Shown: positions 1-7,774 of the stretch, one piece after another
Numbering within the stretch: the stretch's first letter is position 1
Layout: every line of letters starts with the position of its first letter
Source: Fusobacteriota bacterium
GTDB lineage: Bacteria; Bacillota; TC1
Assembly (NCBI GenBank): GCA_009773805.1
Contig: WTXA01000002.1
Coordinates: 558,001-622,000, forward strand
Direction: 5' to 3'
DNA length: 64,000 nucleotides
The notes under the pieces: generated by a model
Told to the model about the DNA's origin: nothing
Database searches by the model: none
The model's input: the letters and a program-made list of their open reading frames with translations, nothing else
Made by a program: the position numbers and the translations under genes

Positions 1-225
1 AAGCTGGTCTGTTTTATCTAAATATGAACTGACGGTTATAGCATCAAAAGGTTCACTTTTTCTGTTCAAACCAAGAATCGCATCATAAATTTTCTTATGC
101 TTGTCACTGTAGAAATCATCAATGTTGATAATTTCATATACCTTGTCAAGTGTTCTTTGATCTTGTAGAAGACAACTTAATAAAGCTTGTTCAGCGTTAA
201 GATCATGAGGTGGTATTCTATCCAA
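1..225 (-). CDS. dnaB: Replicative DNA helicase DnaB, N-terminal part (partial)
   Basis: The frame runs off the left edge, so only the first 75 codons are present. Translation from a TTG start gives RIPPHDLNAEQALLSCLLQ, typical of the helical N-terminal domain of the hexameric helicase that unwinds DNA ahead of the replisome. The ATPase domain lies outside the window. TTG at 225 is chosen because an AGGAG overlaps the rplI stop and sits 9 bases upstream, and no ATG or GTG is in frame there. The rplI-dnaB order is standard in Firmicutes, and the 12-base gap implies co-transcription. Identity is secure; the full length cannot be judged. Confidence 0.9.
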   Translation of the reverse strand, partial: MDRIPPHDLNAEQALLSCLLQDQRTLDKVYEIINIDDFYSDKHKKIYDAILGLNRKSEPFDAITVSSYLDKTDQL

Positions 226-237
226 TTCTTGCCACTC

Positions 238-687
238 CTATTCTTTAGCTTCAACCTTAACTTTGATTTCAGCTGATACGCCAGGGTAGATCTTTATTTT
301 ACAGTGTTCAACACCTAGGTGTTTGATAGAATCTTTTAAATCGAATTTTTTCTTATCTAGGTTTAAGTTGAATTGTTTGTTAACTTGTTCACAGATTTCT
401 TTATTGGTTACAGCTCCAAATAGACGGCCTTCAGTACCAACTTTTTCATGGAAGACAATTTCTTGTCCTTCAAGTTTAGCAGCTAGGTCTTTGGCATCTT
501 GAAGTTCTGCAGCTTTCTTTTTATCCAGTTTTTCCTTGATGGCTTTAACTTCTCTGATACCACCATCAGTAGCAAGGATGGCCTTTTTTTGTTTTAATAG
601 AAAGTTACGACCATATCCGTCAGCAACTTCTATAATTTGGCCTTTTTTACCTATACCTTTAATATCTTCATTTAATATTACTTTCAT
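238..687 (-). CDS. rplI: 50S ribosomal protein L9
   Basis: Large-subunit protein that binds 23S rRNA at the base of the L1 stalk and helps maintain reading frame. The 149 residues match the usual length. The N-terminal domain starts [17 protein letters not shown] and contains the signature [11 protein letters not shown] around residues 23-33, followed by a charged connecting helix (about 40-75) and the C-terminal domain. It is the third gene of the minus-strand rpsF operon, between rpsR and dnaB. The start is an ATG with a good AGGAGG upstream. Nothing is unusual in the protein. Confidence 0.97.
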   Translation of the reverse strand: MKVILNEDIKGIGKKGQIIEVADGYGRNFLLKQKKAILATDGGIREVKAIKEKLDKKKAAELQDAKDLAAKLEGQEIVFHEKVGTEGRLFGAVTNKEICEQVNKQFNLNLDKKKFDLKDSIKHLGVEHCKIKIYPGVSAEIKVKVEAKE

Positions 688-725
688 TATAAACCTCCTT
701 GAAACAAAAAAGGAGCATAAAGCTC

Positions 726-953
726 CTATTCGTTAGTTGTATAAGGCAATAGAGCGATATGACGAGCTCTTTTAATTGCTACAGTTAATTCTCTTTGATG
801 AGCTGCGCAACAGCCTGTAATACGACGAGGTAAAATTTTACCTCTTTCTGTTACAAAGCGTTTTAAACGATTAGCATCTTTATAATCTATTAGTGTTTTA
901 TCAACACAAAAAGAACAAACTTTCTTTTTAGGTCTTCTAACTTCACGTTTCAT
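726..953 (-). CDS. rpsR: 30S ribosomal protein S18
   Basis: Small-subunit protein that pairs with S6 on the platform of the 30S subunit. It is 75 residues, the normal size, with the typical core [17 protein letters not shown] and [20 protein letters not shown]. It keeps cysteines in the CSFC pattern, a form often associated with zinc binding in S18 (knowledge of the family; not proven here). It follows rpsF after only 24 bases. The ssb gene that usually separates rpsF and rpsR in Firmicutes is absent. Confidence 0.97.
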   Translation of the reverse strand: MKREVRRPKKKVCSFCVDKTLIDYKDANRLKRFVTERGKILPRRITGCCAAHQRELTVAIKRARHIALLPYTTNE

Positions 954-977
954 AAAAGGATGCCTCCTTTCTTTCTC

Positions 978-1457
978 TTAGTCTTGAACAGTTTCTTGAA
1001 CTGGTTCAGAAGGGGTTTGTGTTTTAACTTCTTCAGTTGTAGTAGTAGCAGTAGCGGCAGCAGCATTAACAGCAGCCTCTTGACTTGCAGCTCTTTCAGC
1101 AGCGAATCTTGCACTTCTAGCAGCTTCTCTTTCTCTTCTCTTTTGAGCGTAGAATTCAGCTTGAGCGATTTTCTTTTCGTCAACCTTAATTACGAGAAAC
1201 TTCATAACCCTTTCATCAATTCTCAAAACACGTTCTAACTCTTTGATAAAATCAGCAGGTCCATCAAATTGGATCAGTGTATAAAAACCGTCCCATTTCT
1301 TGTTTACCTCGTAAGCTAATTTTCTTTTGCCCCAGTTGGTAGCTTCAACGATAGTAGCGTTATTCTTCACTAAATCAGTGAATTTATTAACAACTTCATT
1401 GATAACTTCAAGTTCCAAACTGGCATCAGTAACAAATATTAACTCGTATTTTTTCAT
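978..1457 (-). CDS. rpsF: 30S ribosomal protein S6 with long C-terminal extension
   Basis: First gene of the operon. S6 forms a heterodimer with S18 in the 30S platform. Residues 1 to about 95 are the S6 fold (MKKYELIFVTDASLELE, then NWGKRKLAYEVNKK and RVLRIDERVMKFLVIK). The protein then continues for about 60 residues rich in Ala, Thr, Glu and Arg, giving 159 residues against the usual 95-100. The tail looks disordered and ends in an acidic stretch. It is encoded in the same open frame with no sign of a frameshift. ATG 1457 follows a strong GGGAGGTG. A promoter and a candidate S6:S18-binding hairpin lie upstream. Confidence 0.95.
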   Translation of the reverse strand: MKKYELIFVTDASLELEVINEVVNKFTDLVKNNATIVEATNWGKRKLAYEVNKKWDGFYTLIQFDGPADFIKELERVLRIDERVMKFLVIKVDEKKIAQAEFYAQKRREREAARSARFAAERAASQEAAVNAAAATATTTTEEVKTQTPSEPVQETVQD

Positions 1458-1480
1458 TGTTTCACCTCCCTTGGATTTTA

Positions 1481-1500
1481 GCCTACTCTTCGTAAGCGGG
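1481..1500 (-). promoter_or_regulatory. Candidate S6:S18-binding hairpin in the rpsF leader
   Basis: In the transcript, CCC is followed by a stem GCUUAC / GUAGGC closed over a GAAGA loop, 23 bases upstream of the rpsF start. A CCG triplet beside a short hairpin in rpsF leaders is known as the S6:S18 autoregulatory motif, mimicking the 16S rRNA site. Assignment rests on location and the CCG-plus-stem pattern; the outer helix is not clear to me. Confidence 0.45.
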
Positions 1501-1520
1501 ATGCATTTACATGCTTAATT

Positions 1521-1549
1521 ATTCTAACATATATATATAGGTTTGTCTA
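1521..1549 (-). promoter_or_regulatory. Sigma-A-like promoter of the rpsF-rpsR-rplI-dnaB operon
   Basis: On the minus strand TAGACA (1549-1544) and TAGAAT (1526-1521) are separated by exactly 17 bases. Transcription would start near 1514, giving a leader of about 57 bases that contains the candidate S6:S18 hairpin. Confidence 0.7.
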
Positions 1550-1638
1550 TTAATCCGACTGCAATTTCGAAACTCCTTGTTTTAAAGGAAGGTAGGTAGT
1601 AAAATGATAACATATAATATCGTCGAAGGAGGGTTTAA

Positions 1639-2520
1639 ATGCAAATAAAAAATCTATTTAAAGCAATTGGCTTTACTTTAATGATATTGTTTATGTATTA
1701 CGCTATAAATATAGGTTTGGTATTCATAGCAGGGATAGGAATCACCTTCTATAACGTAAGTATAGGTGAAATACCTGATATAGTACAGATACAAAGTCAG
1801 TTAGAGAGTTTATTAATTCCTTTAATGTTACTTGGTAATCTGATGACTATGGGTTTTGTTATGTTGATTTTCCTAGCAAGGAAGGATAAGTTCACACAAT
1901 ATGTAGGCTTTAGAAAAATAAAAATAGCTGATGGAGCATTGATTCTTGCTTTTGGTGCCTTTTTCAACATCCTAATAACTGGTTTATTTGATCTAGCCGT
2001 TATATATCTACCTATAAAACAACAATTGGCAGATTATGAAAACTTGATGGAACCTTTAATGAAATCAGGTTTTATATATGTAGTCTTGGCGGTGTCAATA
2101 TCAGCGCCATTTTTTGAAGAAATAATCTTTAGAGGAATAATCTTTAATGATTTCAAAAAAGCTATGCCTGTCTGGTTGGCAATACTAACCCAGGGTTTAC
2201 TATTTGGACTTTTCCATGGGAACTGGATTCAAGGAGTCTATGCTACTTTAATCGGTATAGTTCTTGGGATTGTCTACTATAAATATAAATCAATTTGGGC
2301 TGCAATTTTATTACACTTTTCATATAATTCAATATCCTTGTTACTTGATCAATGGCTGCATACAAACTTGAACACTACCGACATACTAATATTAGGTGTT
2401 GTGGGAACAATATTGTTCGGGATGGTTATGATTAAAACATTTAATAAGGAAGCTTACTGTGATACCTTAGATTTCTGCAATTTAGAAAAAGAGGTGGAAG
2501 ATGTCAAAACTATTAATTAA
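1639..2520 (+). CDS. CPBP family intramembrane glutamic protease
   Basis: Predicted multi-pass membrane protease of the CAAX-protease / bacteriocin-processing (Abi) family, 293 residues. Three family motifs are visible in order: EEIIFRG near residue 160 (the catalytic EExxxR), FGLFHGN near 190, and HFSYNS near 227. Several hydrophobic helices span the rest. ATG 1639 follows AAGGAGGG at good spacing. The last 20 bases overlap the 8-oxoguanine deaminase gene, so the two are probably co-translated. The natural substrate cannot be read from sequence; family members act in bacteriocin self-immunity or membrane-protein processing. Confidence 0.85.
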   Translation: MQIKNLFKAIGFTLMILFMYYAINIGLVFIAGIGITFYNVSIGEIPDIVQIQSQLESLLIPLMLLGNLMTMGFVMLIFLARKDKFTQYVGFRKIKIADGALILAFGAFFNILITGLFDLAVIYLPIKQQLADYENLMEPLMKSGFIYVVLAVSISAPFFEEIIFRGIIFNDFKKAMPVWLAILTQGLLFGLFHGNWIQGVYATLIGIVLGIVYYKYKSIWAAILLHFSYNSISLLLDQWLHTNLNTTDILILGVVGTILFGMVMIKTFNKEAYCDTLDFCNLEKEVEDVKTIN

Positions 2521-3865
2521 AAATATTAAAAGCATTGTAACAGTCGATGACCAAGACAGAGTTCTAGAAGGTGAAAACATCTATATAGAAGATGGAGTTA
2601 TCAAACATATTGGTAAGGAGATTTTTCCTGCAGATGAAGTTATTGATGGTAGTAACTATTATGCCTACCCTGGTTTAATTAATACACATCATCATTTGTA
2701 TCAAACCTTCACTAGAAATCTGCCAGAGGTTCAATGTCTTGAATTGTTTCCTTGGTTAAGAGCACTTTATGAAATATGGAAGGGCTTGGATCAGGAGATG
2801 ATCTACTATAGTTCAATGACTGGTATCAGTGATTTATTGAAAAATGGTACAACAACTGTTTTTGATCATCACTATGTATTCCCAGCTGCTACATCTGGAG
2901 AATTAATTGATACACAATTTAAGATTGCCGAGGAAATGGGAATCAGATTTCATGCTTCAAGAGGTAGTATGTCAAGGAGTGTAAAAGATGGTGGTTTACC
3001 ACCGGATTCTGTGGTTCAAACTACAGACGAGATTTTAAAAGATAGTATCAGATTGATTGATAAATATCATGATCCATCGCCATTTTCCATGAGGCAAATA
3101 GTACTTGCACCTTGTTCTCCATTTAGTGTTACGGATGATTTAATGATAGAAACTGCAAAACTTGCTAGGGCCAAGGGTGTTAGACTACATACTCATTTAT
3201 GTGAAACTATTGATGAAGAAAACTACACTCTAAAAAAATTTAATTTAAGACCACTTGCCTATATGGAAAGTCTAGGTTGGGTAGGCAGTGATGTTTGGTT
3301 TGCTCATGGTATTCATTTTAATGATGATGAATTAAAGTTATTAGCTGATACACAAACTGGTGTTGCTCATTGTCCTGTATCAAATATGAAGTTATCTTCT
3401 GGTATTGCCAGAATTCCAGATATGTTGAAATTAAATGTACCAGTTGGCCTGGCTGTTGATGGTAGTGCAAGTAATGATGGCTCTAACTTGTTGGAAGAAA
3501 TTAGAGTTGGATATCTACTTCATAGACTTAATTCCAGCAATCTTGCTCCTACAGGCTATGATATGTTAAAAATTGCTACAAGAGGTGGCGCCAGGTTATT
3601 AGGTAGAACTGATATAGGTTCACTAGAAGTTGGTAAGGCTGGAGATTTATTTATGATTGACTCTAGAGATATGTCACTTATTGGTACCCATAGGGATCCA
3701 AAGTCTATTTTTGCAGTTTGTGGTTATCATAAACCTGTGGACTACACTATAGTGGCGGGCAAGGTGCTGGTACGTAACGGACATCTTGTTGGTATCGATG
3801 AGGAGTTAATTAGTAGAAAGAGCAATGAATTAGTCGATTTATTGCTAAATAAAGCCGAAAATTAA
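2501..3865 (+). CDS. Amidohydrolase, probable 8-oxoguanine deaminase
   Basis: Cytosolic metal-dependent deaminase of the amidohydrolase superfamily, 454 residues, the expected length. It carries the metal-binding HHH run near residue 63 (GLINTHHHLYQTFTRNLP), an AHGIH motif, and the late Asp in AVDGSASND. The HHLYQT and CLELFPWLRALY segments resemble the subgroup characterised as 8-oxoguanine deaminase (8-oxoguanine to urate) rather than ordinary guanine deaminase. Other possibilities are guanine or triazine-type deaminases. The gene overlaps the CPBP protease gene. It fits a purine theme with xpt nearby and the purine island at 27-39 kb. Confidence 0.75.
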   Translation: MSKLLIKNIKSIVTVDDQDRVLEGENIYIEDGVIKHIGKEIFPADEVIDGSNYYAYPGLINTHHHLYQTFTRNLPEVQCLELFPWLRALYEIWKGLDQEMIYYSSMTGISDLLKNGTTTVFDHHYVFPAATSGELIDTQFKIAEEMGIRFHASRGSMSRSVKDGGLPPDSVVQTTDEILKDSIRLIDKYHDPSPFSMRQIVLAPCSPFSVTDDLMIETAKLARAKGVRLHTHLCETIDEENYTLKKFNLRPLAYMESLGWVGSDVWFAHGIHFNDDELKLLADTQTGVAHCPVSNMKLSSGIARIPDMLKLNVPVGLAVDGSASNDGSNLLEEIRVGYLLHRLNSSNLAPTGYDMLKIATRGGARLLGRTDIGSLEVGKAGDLFMIDSRDMSLIGTHRDPKSIFAVCGYHKPVDYTIVAGKVLVRNGHLVGIDEELISRKSNELVDLLLNKAEN

Positions 3866-3935
3866 TTTTATATTAATTATATTAAACTAATTCAAATTAA
3901 ATTAAATTAAATCTAAGTTTTTATAGGAGGTTGTG

Positions 3936-4364
3936 ATGTTTGAAAATATCGATATAGAAAAAAGCTTAAAAAATGCCCAAACTAGTTTATTGATTATGAT
4001 TTTACTAACTATATTCAATATTATAGGGATGTTTTTTGGAACAGGCTTGTATGTACCATATTCGGCAATACTGCCTTCTGTCTTTGCTTTTTTTGCAATT
4101 GAGTATCAACTAGTTATATTTATATTCCTTATTCTAATAGTAATAGGGTTTTATGTAGCTGCTGCTTTGATTGCAAGGGAAAGGCCGATTTGGTATGGAG
4201 GAGCTTTTGCGCTCTATGTTATAGATAGTATAGTAATGTTTTTATGGTTCTTCTATTTCACAGAATTTAATATTATGACTATGTTAGATGTGATTTTTCA
4301 TGGTTGGATTCTAGTGTCCTTGTTCAAAGGAACCCTAACTGCATACAAGAACATGGTTGCTTGA
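3936..4364 (+). CDS. Small integral membrane protein of unknown function
   Basis: 142 residues, not recognised. After a short polar N terminus (MFENIDIEKSLKNAQ) there are about four hydrophobic segments, with a charged turn ARERPIWYGG between the second and third. It probably sits in the cytoplasmic membrane. An in-frame GTG lies at 3933, but AGGAGG at 3925-3930 spaces better with ATG 3936, so the ATG is preferred. The gene stands alone, 70 bases after the deaminase, and is closed by a hairpin terminator. No function can be proposed. Confidence 0.75.
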   Translation: MFENIDIEKSLKNAQTSLLIMILLTIFNIIGMFFGTGLYVPYSAILPSVFAFFAIEYQLVIFIFLILIVIGFYVAAALIARERPIWYGGAFALYVIDSIVMFLWFFYFTEFNIMTMLDVIFHGWILVSLFKGTLTAYKNMVA

Positions 4365-4397
4365 TACATTAAATAATATATTAATAAGTAAATGAAT

Positions 4398-4430
4398 AAA
4401 CCTTCAGTATAACTGGAGGTTTATCTTGTT
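4398..4430 (+). terminator. Hairpin terminator after the small membrane protein
   Basis: AAACCTTCAG and CTGGAGGTTT form a 10-bp stem with one wobble pair over a 5-base loop, followed by the T-rich ATCTTGTTTT. The weak T tract lowers certainty. Confidence 0.6.
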
Positions 4431-4529
4431 TTCAACCTGATTAATTATGATTAGAATGTAGAAAAATACAATAAAAGAGGGTATACTGAGTAAGTGACAT
4501 TCTTAAAATATTTTAACTAGGAGATGACT

Positions 4530-5105
4530 ATGGAAATTTTAAAACAAAGGATATTAAAAGATGGCAAAGGAATAGGAACTAGTATATTAAAAGTAGATAC
4601 CTTTTTAAACCATCAAATTGATATTGATCTTATGGAACAATTAGGACAAGAGTTCTATCAACATTTTAAAGATAAACATGTAACTAAGGTATTAACTATA
4701 GAAGCATCAGGGATTGCAATTGCAGCCTTTGTGGCCAAAGCTTTTAATGTACCTTTAGTATTTGCCAAGAAAGTAGTTTCGAAAAATCTTGAAGGTGAAA
4801 TTTTAACTGCTTCAGTGCAATCCTATACAAAAGGACTTATCTATTTAATTAACGTTTCAAAGAAATTTGTTACAGAACAAGATAATATTTTAATCATAGA
4901 TGATTTTCTAGCAAATGGTAGCGCCTTACTTGGACTTGCAGATATTGTTAAGCAAGGTGGAGCAAATCTGGTAGGTGCAGGAATTGCTATTGAAAAAAGT
5001 TTCCAACCAGGAAGAAAAAGAGCTGAAGAAATGGGAATAGAAGTCTATAGCCTAGCATGTGTAGCATCTATCAACGATAGCGATATAAAATTTAAGGAGT
5101 ATTAA
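4530..5105 (+). CDS. xpt: Xanthine phosphoribosyltransferase
   Basis: Cytosolic salvage enzyme that joins xanthine and PRPP to give XMP. The opening MEILKQRILKDGKGIGTSIL and the PRPP-binding loop NILIIDDFLANGSALLG (around residues 120-136) are characteristic of Xpt; 191 residues is the normal length. ATG 4530 is preferred to the in-frame ATG 4524 because the AGGAG (4519-4523) abuts 4524 but lies 6 bases from 4530. I looked upstream for a guanine riboswitch, common before xpt, and did not see one. The downstream FAD oxidoreductase follows after 4 bases. Confidence 0.92.
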   Translation: MEILKQRILKDGKGIGTSILKVDTFLNHQIDIDLMEQLGQEFYQHFKDKHVTKVLTIEASGIAIAAFVAKAFNVPLVFAKKVVSKNLEGEILTASVQSYTKGLIYLINVSKKFVTEQDNILIIDDFLANGSALLGLADIVKQGGANLVGAGIAIEKSFQPGRKRAEEMGIEVYSLACVASINDSDIKFKEY

Positions 5106-5109
5106 GATT

Positions 5110-6507
5110 ATGAGTGAAAAATATGATTTAATCATTGTTGGAGCAGGACCTGCTGGAATATTTACAGCACTTGAATACAAAAAACTGGCTCCAGAAAAAT
5201 CAATTCTCCTATTAGAAAAAGGCAGATCAATCGAAAAAAGGATATGTCCTAAAAGGAAAACAGGCATCTGTGTCCATTGTAAACCTTGTAATATTACTAC
5301 AGGTTTTGCAGGAGCGGGAGCCTATAGTGATGGAAAGTTATCATTATCACCTGATGTAGGTGGAGAACTACCTTCATATATTGGTTATGCCAAGACTCAA
5401 GAGCTTATTAACTACGTAGATAAAGCCTATCTGTCATATGGTGCAGATAGCACAATATATGGCCTAGATTTTCCAGAAAAAATTGCTGAAATCAGAGCAA
5501 AGGCAATTAAAAACAACCTTAAACTAATTGAGTGCCCAATAAGACACCTTGGTACTGAAATGGGTTATACAATCTATGGCAAGATCCAAAAACATCTTAT
5601 AGAACTTGGGGTTGATATCAGGTTCAATAATCCGGTTAAAGACTATATTATTGATAAAGATGGTGCTGTAATTGGAGTTGTAGCTGATAAGGAATACTTT
5701 AGTGACACAGTAGTTACTGCAGTAGGTCGTGAAGGTGCTGACTGGCTTGATAAAGTTTGCGAAAGATATGGGATTGATAGAGAAGTAGGTATAGTTGATG
5801 TTGGGGTTAGAGTTGAATGTCGTGATGATGTGATGAAGGCTCTTAATGAAAGTATGTATGAATCAAAACTTATCTACTACACAAAAACCTTTGATGATAA
5901 AGTAAGAGTTTTTTGTTCAAATCCTTCTGGTGAAGTTGCTACTGAAGTCTATGATTCAGAACTAGCTGTTGTTAACGGACATAGCTATAAAGGTGATGAA
6001 TACAAGACTAATAATACAAACTTTGCCCTTCTTGTTTCTATGAAGTTTACAGAACCATTTAGCGAACCTATAGAATATGGTAAACACATAGCAAGACTTG
6101 GAAACATGTTGGCAGGAAACAAGATCTTGGTTCAAAGGTTCGGAGACTTTAAAAGAGGTAGAAGAACAAATGATGATAGATTACTAAGAAACAATACAGT
6201 TCCAACTCTAAAGGATGCAGTTCCAGGAGATTTGTCACTAGTATTGCCTTATAGGATAATGCTGGACATCAAGGAAATGATTGAAGCACTAGATCATCTT
6301 GCTAAAGGATTAGCTAGTGATGAGACCTTATTGTATGGTGTAGAGGTTAAATTCTATTCAAACAAGATTAGGGTTAACAATAAGTTCCAAAGTAACTTAA
6401 AAAATCTAATTACAATTGGCGACGGTGCAGGTATCACCAGAGGCTTAATGCAAGCTTCTTGTAACGGTGTTGCTGTAGCTAGACAATTATTAGGTGTTAT
6501 AGAATAA
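5110..6507 (+). CDS. FAD-dependent oxidoreductase (COG2509-type)
   Basis: 465-residue flavoprotein. It starts with a Rossmann FAD-binding motif (DLIIVGAGPAGIFTALEY, GxGxxG near residues 11-16) and ends with the second dinucleotide segment TIGDGAGITRGLMQAS. Between them is a cysteine cluster, KRICPKRKTGICVHCKPC (near residues 44-61), seen in the uncharacterised COG2509 dehydrogenases; it could bind a metal or form disulfides. Substrate unknown. It sits directly behind xpt and is probably co-transcribed; a terminator follows. Whether the pairing with xpt is functional is not known. Confidence 0.8.
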   Translation: MSEKYDLIIVGAGPAGIFTALEYKKLAPEKSILLLEKGRSIEKRICPKRKTGICVHCKPCNITTGFAGAGAYSDGKLSLSPDVGGELPSYIGYAKTQELINYVDKAYLSYGADSTIYGLDFPEKIAEIRAKAIKNNLKLIECPIRHLGTEMGYTIYGKIQKHLIELGVDIRFNNPVKDYIIDKDGAVIGVVADKEYFSDTVVTAVGREGADWLDKVCERYGIDREVGIVDVGVRVECRDDVMKALNESMYESKLIYYTKTFDDKVRVFCSNPSGEVATEVYDSELAVVNGHSYKGDEYKTNNTNFALLVSMKFTEPFSEPIEYGKHIARLGNMLAGNKILVQRFGDFKRGRRTNDDRLLRNNTVPTLKDAVPGDLSLVLPYRIMLDIKEMIEALDHLAKGLASDETLLYGVEVKFYSNKIRVNNKFQSNLKNLITIGDGAGITRGLMQASCNGVAVARQLLGVIE

Positions 6508-6521
6508 TTAAAAACACTGTT

Positions 6522-6559
6522 GATGGAGGGGAGTTTATACTTCTCTCCATCATTTTTAT
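6522..6559 (+). terminator. Rho-independent terminator after the FAD oxidoreductase
   Basis: GATGGAGGGGAG pairs with CTTCTCTCCATC across a short loop and is followed by ATTTTTAT. It separates the xpt unit from the arginine operon. Confidence 0.8.
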
Positions 6560-6572
6560 AATATACAGAATT

Positions 6573-6589
6573 TATGAATAATATACATA
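6573..6589 (+). promoter_or_regulatory. ARG-box-like palindrome upstream of argC
   Basis: TATGAATAATATACATA is an inverted repeat (TATGAAT / ATACATA) one base shorter than the 18-bp ArgR consensus, located about 60 bases upstream of the argC -35 box. A weaker similar stretch (AATGAATAAATATAATA) lies near 6624-6640. ArgR/AhrC operators usually flank arg promoters, so this is a plausible but unproven operator. Confidence 0.35.
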
Positions 6590-6646
6590 AATTATACACA
6601 TAATGATACATATACCCAAATTAAATGAATAAATATAATAATTATC

Positions 6647-6675
6647 TTGTGTTTTTATTCAATTGTCTGTATAAT
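6647..6675 (+). promoter_or_regulatory. Promoter of the argCJBDFG operon
   Basis: TTGTGT (6647-6652) and TATAAT (6670-6675) are separated by 17 bases, 31 bases ahead of the argC start. Confidence 0.75.
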
Positions 6676-6706
6676 TAACCCATAATGTAAAAGGAGAAAT
6701 ATAATT

Positions 6707-7756
6707 ATGGATAAAAAGATTAAAGTAAGCTTATTTGGAGCAACAGGCTATACTGGAATCGAACTATATAGAAGATTAAAAGTCAGAGATGATATAGAGA
6801 TTATTGATCTGCCATCTAAAAGCTCACCTGGTAAAAAATATAGTGAGGTAGTTGGGACAACCTTCAACCTAAGTGATGAAATATTAGTTGATTGGAAACC
6901 TGAGGAAACTGTAAAAAAATCAGATGTTGTCTTTACAGCTTTGCCACATGGTGAAACCTTTGATATAGCCAAAGCTTGCAAGACTTATGGTAAGAAACTA
7001 ATTGATATTGGAGCAGACTATAGATTGGAAAAAGATGGTTATGCCAAGTGGTATGGTCTAGAACATCGTGAAAGTGACTTAATAGATGAAGCTGTCTACT
7101 GTATACCAGAACTTCATAGGAACAAGTTGGTTGAGGGTACCTGGTTGGTGGCTAATCCAGGTTGTTATCCAACAAGTGTTCAGTTAGGGTTAGCACCTCT
7201 TATAGAAGCTGGTATTGTTGAAACTAAGAATATAATAGTTGATTCTAAATCAGGAGTAAGTGGAGCAGGTAGAAGCTTAAAGCTGGTGACACTCTATAGT
7301 GAGCAAAACGAGAATGTTAATGCTTATGGAGTTGGGACTCACAGACATAAACCTGAAATGGAAAGACATTTACAACAATATACAGATGACAAGGTGAAAA
7401 TTATGTTTACACCACATTTGATGCCAATGACCAGAGGGATTCACAGCACAATCTACACGACCCTGAAGAGGGACGTGAACGAGGAGCAGATAAGACAGGT
7501 ATTGATTGATAAATACAAGGATGAATACTTTGTAAAAGTACTTAATAAAGGGGTTATGCCTCATACTAAATGGGTATATGGTTCAAATTTTTGTCATATT
7601 AATGTAGTGTTAGATGAGGATACAGGAAATCTAGTGATTTTATCAGCGATTGATAATCTAGTAAAAGGTGCCTCAGGACAGGCTATTCAAAATATGAATA
7701 TACTATTTGGAATTGAAGAGAAAAAGGGTATTGAAAACTATCCAATATTTCCATAG
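6707..7756 (+). CDS. argC: N-acetyl-gamma-glutamyl-phosphate reductase
   Basis: NADPH-dependent third step of ornithine synthesis. The 349 residues begin with the Rossmann motif SLFGATGYTGIELYRRL and contain the active-site cysteine in ANPGCYPTSVQLGL (near residue 149), plus HRHKPEME and HLMPMTRGI motifs. Length is typical. It opens a tight operon with argJ (18 bases away), argB, argD, argF and argG. The upstream palindrome suggests ArgR control. The AAGGAG before ATG 6707 is clear. Confidence 0.97.
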   Translation: MDKKIKVSLFGATGYTGIELYRRLKVRDDIEIIDLPSKSSPGKKYSEVVGTTFNLSDEILVDWKPEETVKKSDVVFTALPHGETFDIAKACKTYGKKLIDIGADYRLEKDGYAKWYGLEHRESDLIDEAVYCIPELHRNKLVEGTWLVANPGCYPTSVQLGLAPLIEAGIVETKNIIVDSKSGVSGAGRSLKLVTLYSEQNENVNAYGVGTHRHKPEMERHLQQYTDDKVKIMFTPHLMPMTRGIHSTIYTTLKRDVNEEQIRQVLIDKYKDEYFVKVLNKGVMPHTKWVYGSNFCHINVVLDEDTGNLVILSAIDNLVKGASGQAIQNMNILFGIEEKKGIENYPIFP

Positions 7757-7774
7757 GAAAGGATTAATAAAAAA

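Noticed and set aside
950-1183. 77-codon minus-strand frame overlapping the rpsF tail
   Set aside because: Out-of-frame reading of the repetitive Ala/Thr-rich tail; Leu-rich low complexity, not the missing ssb.
4431-4529. Possible guanine (purine) riboswitch before xpt
   Set aside because: Such elements are common before xpt, but I find neither the conserved loop sequences nor a three-way junction, and the gap is too short after the upstream terminator.
6592-6600. TTATACACA, a near match to the DnaA box, upstream of argC
   Set aside because: A single isolated site with no cluster, AT-rich unwinding region or dnaA/dnaN genes; not evidence of an origin.
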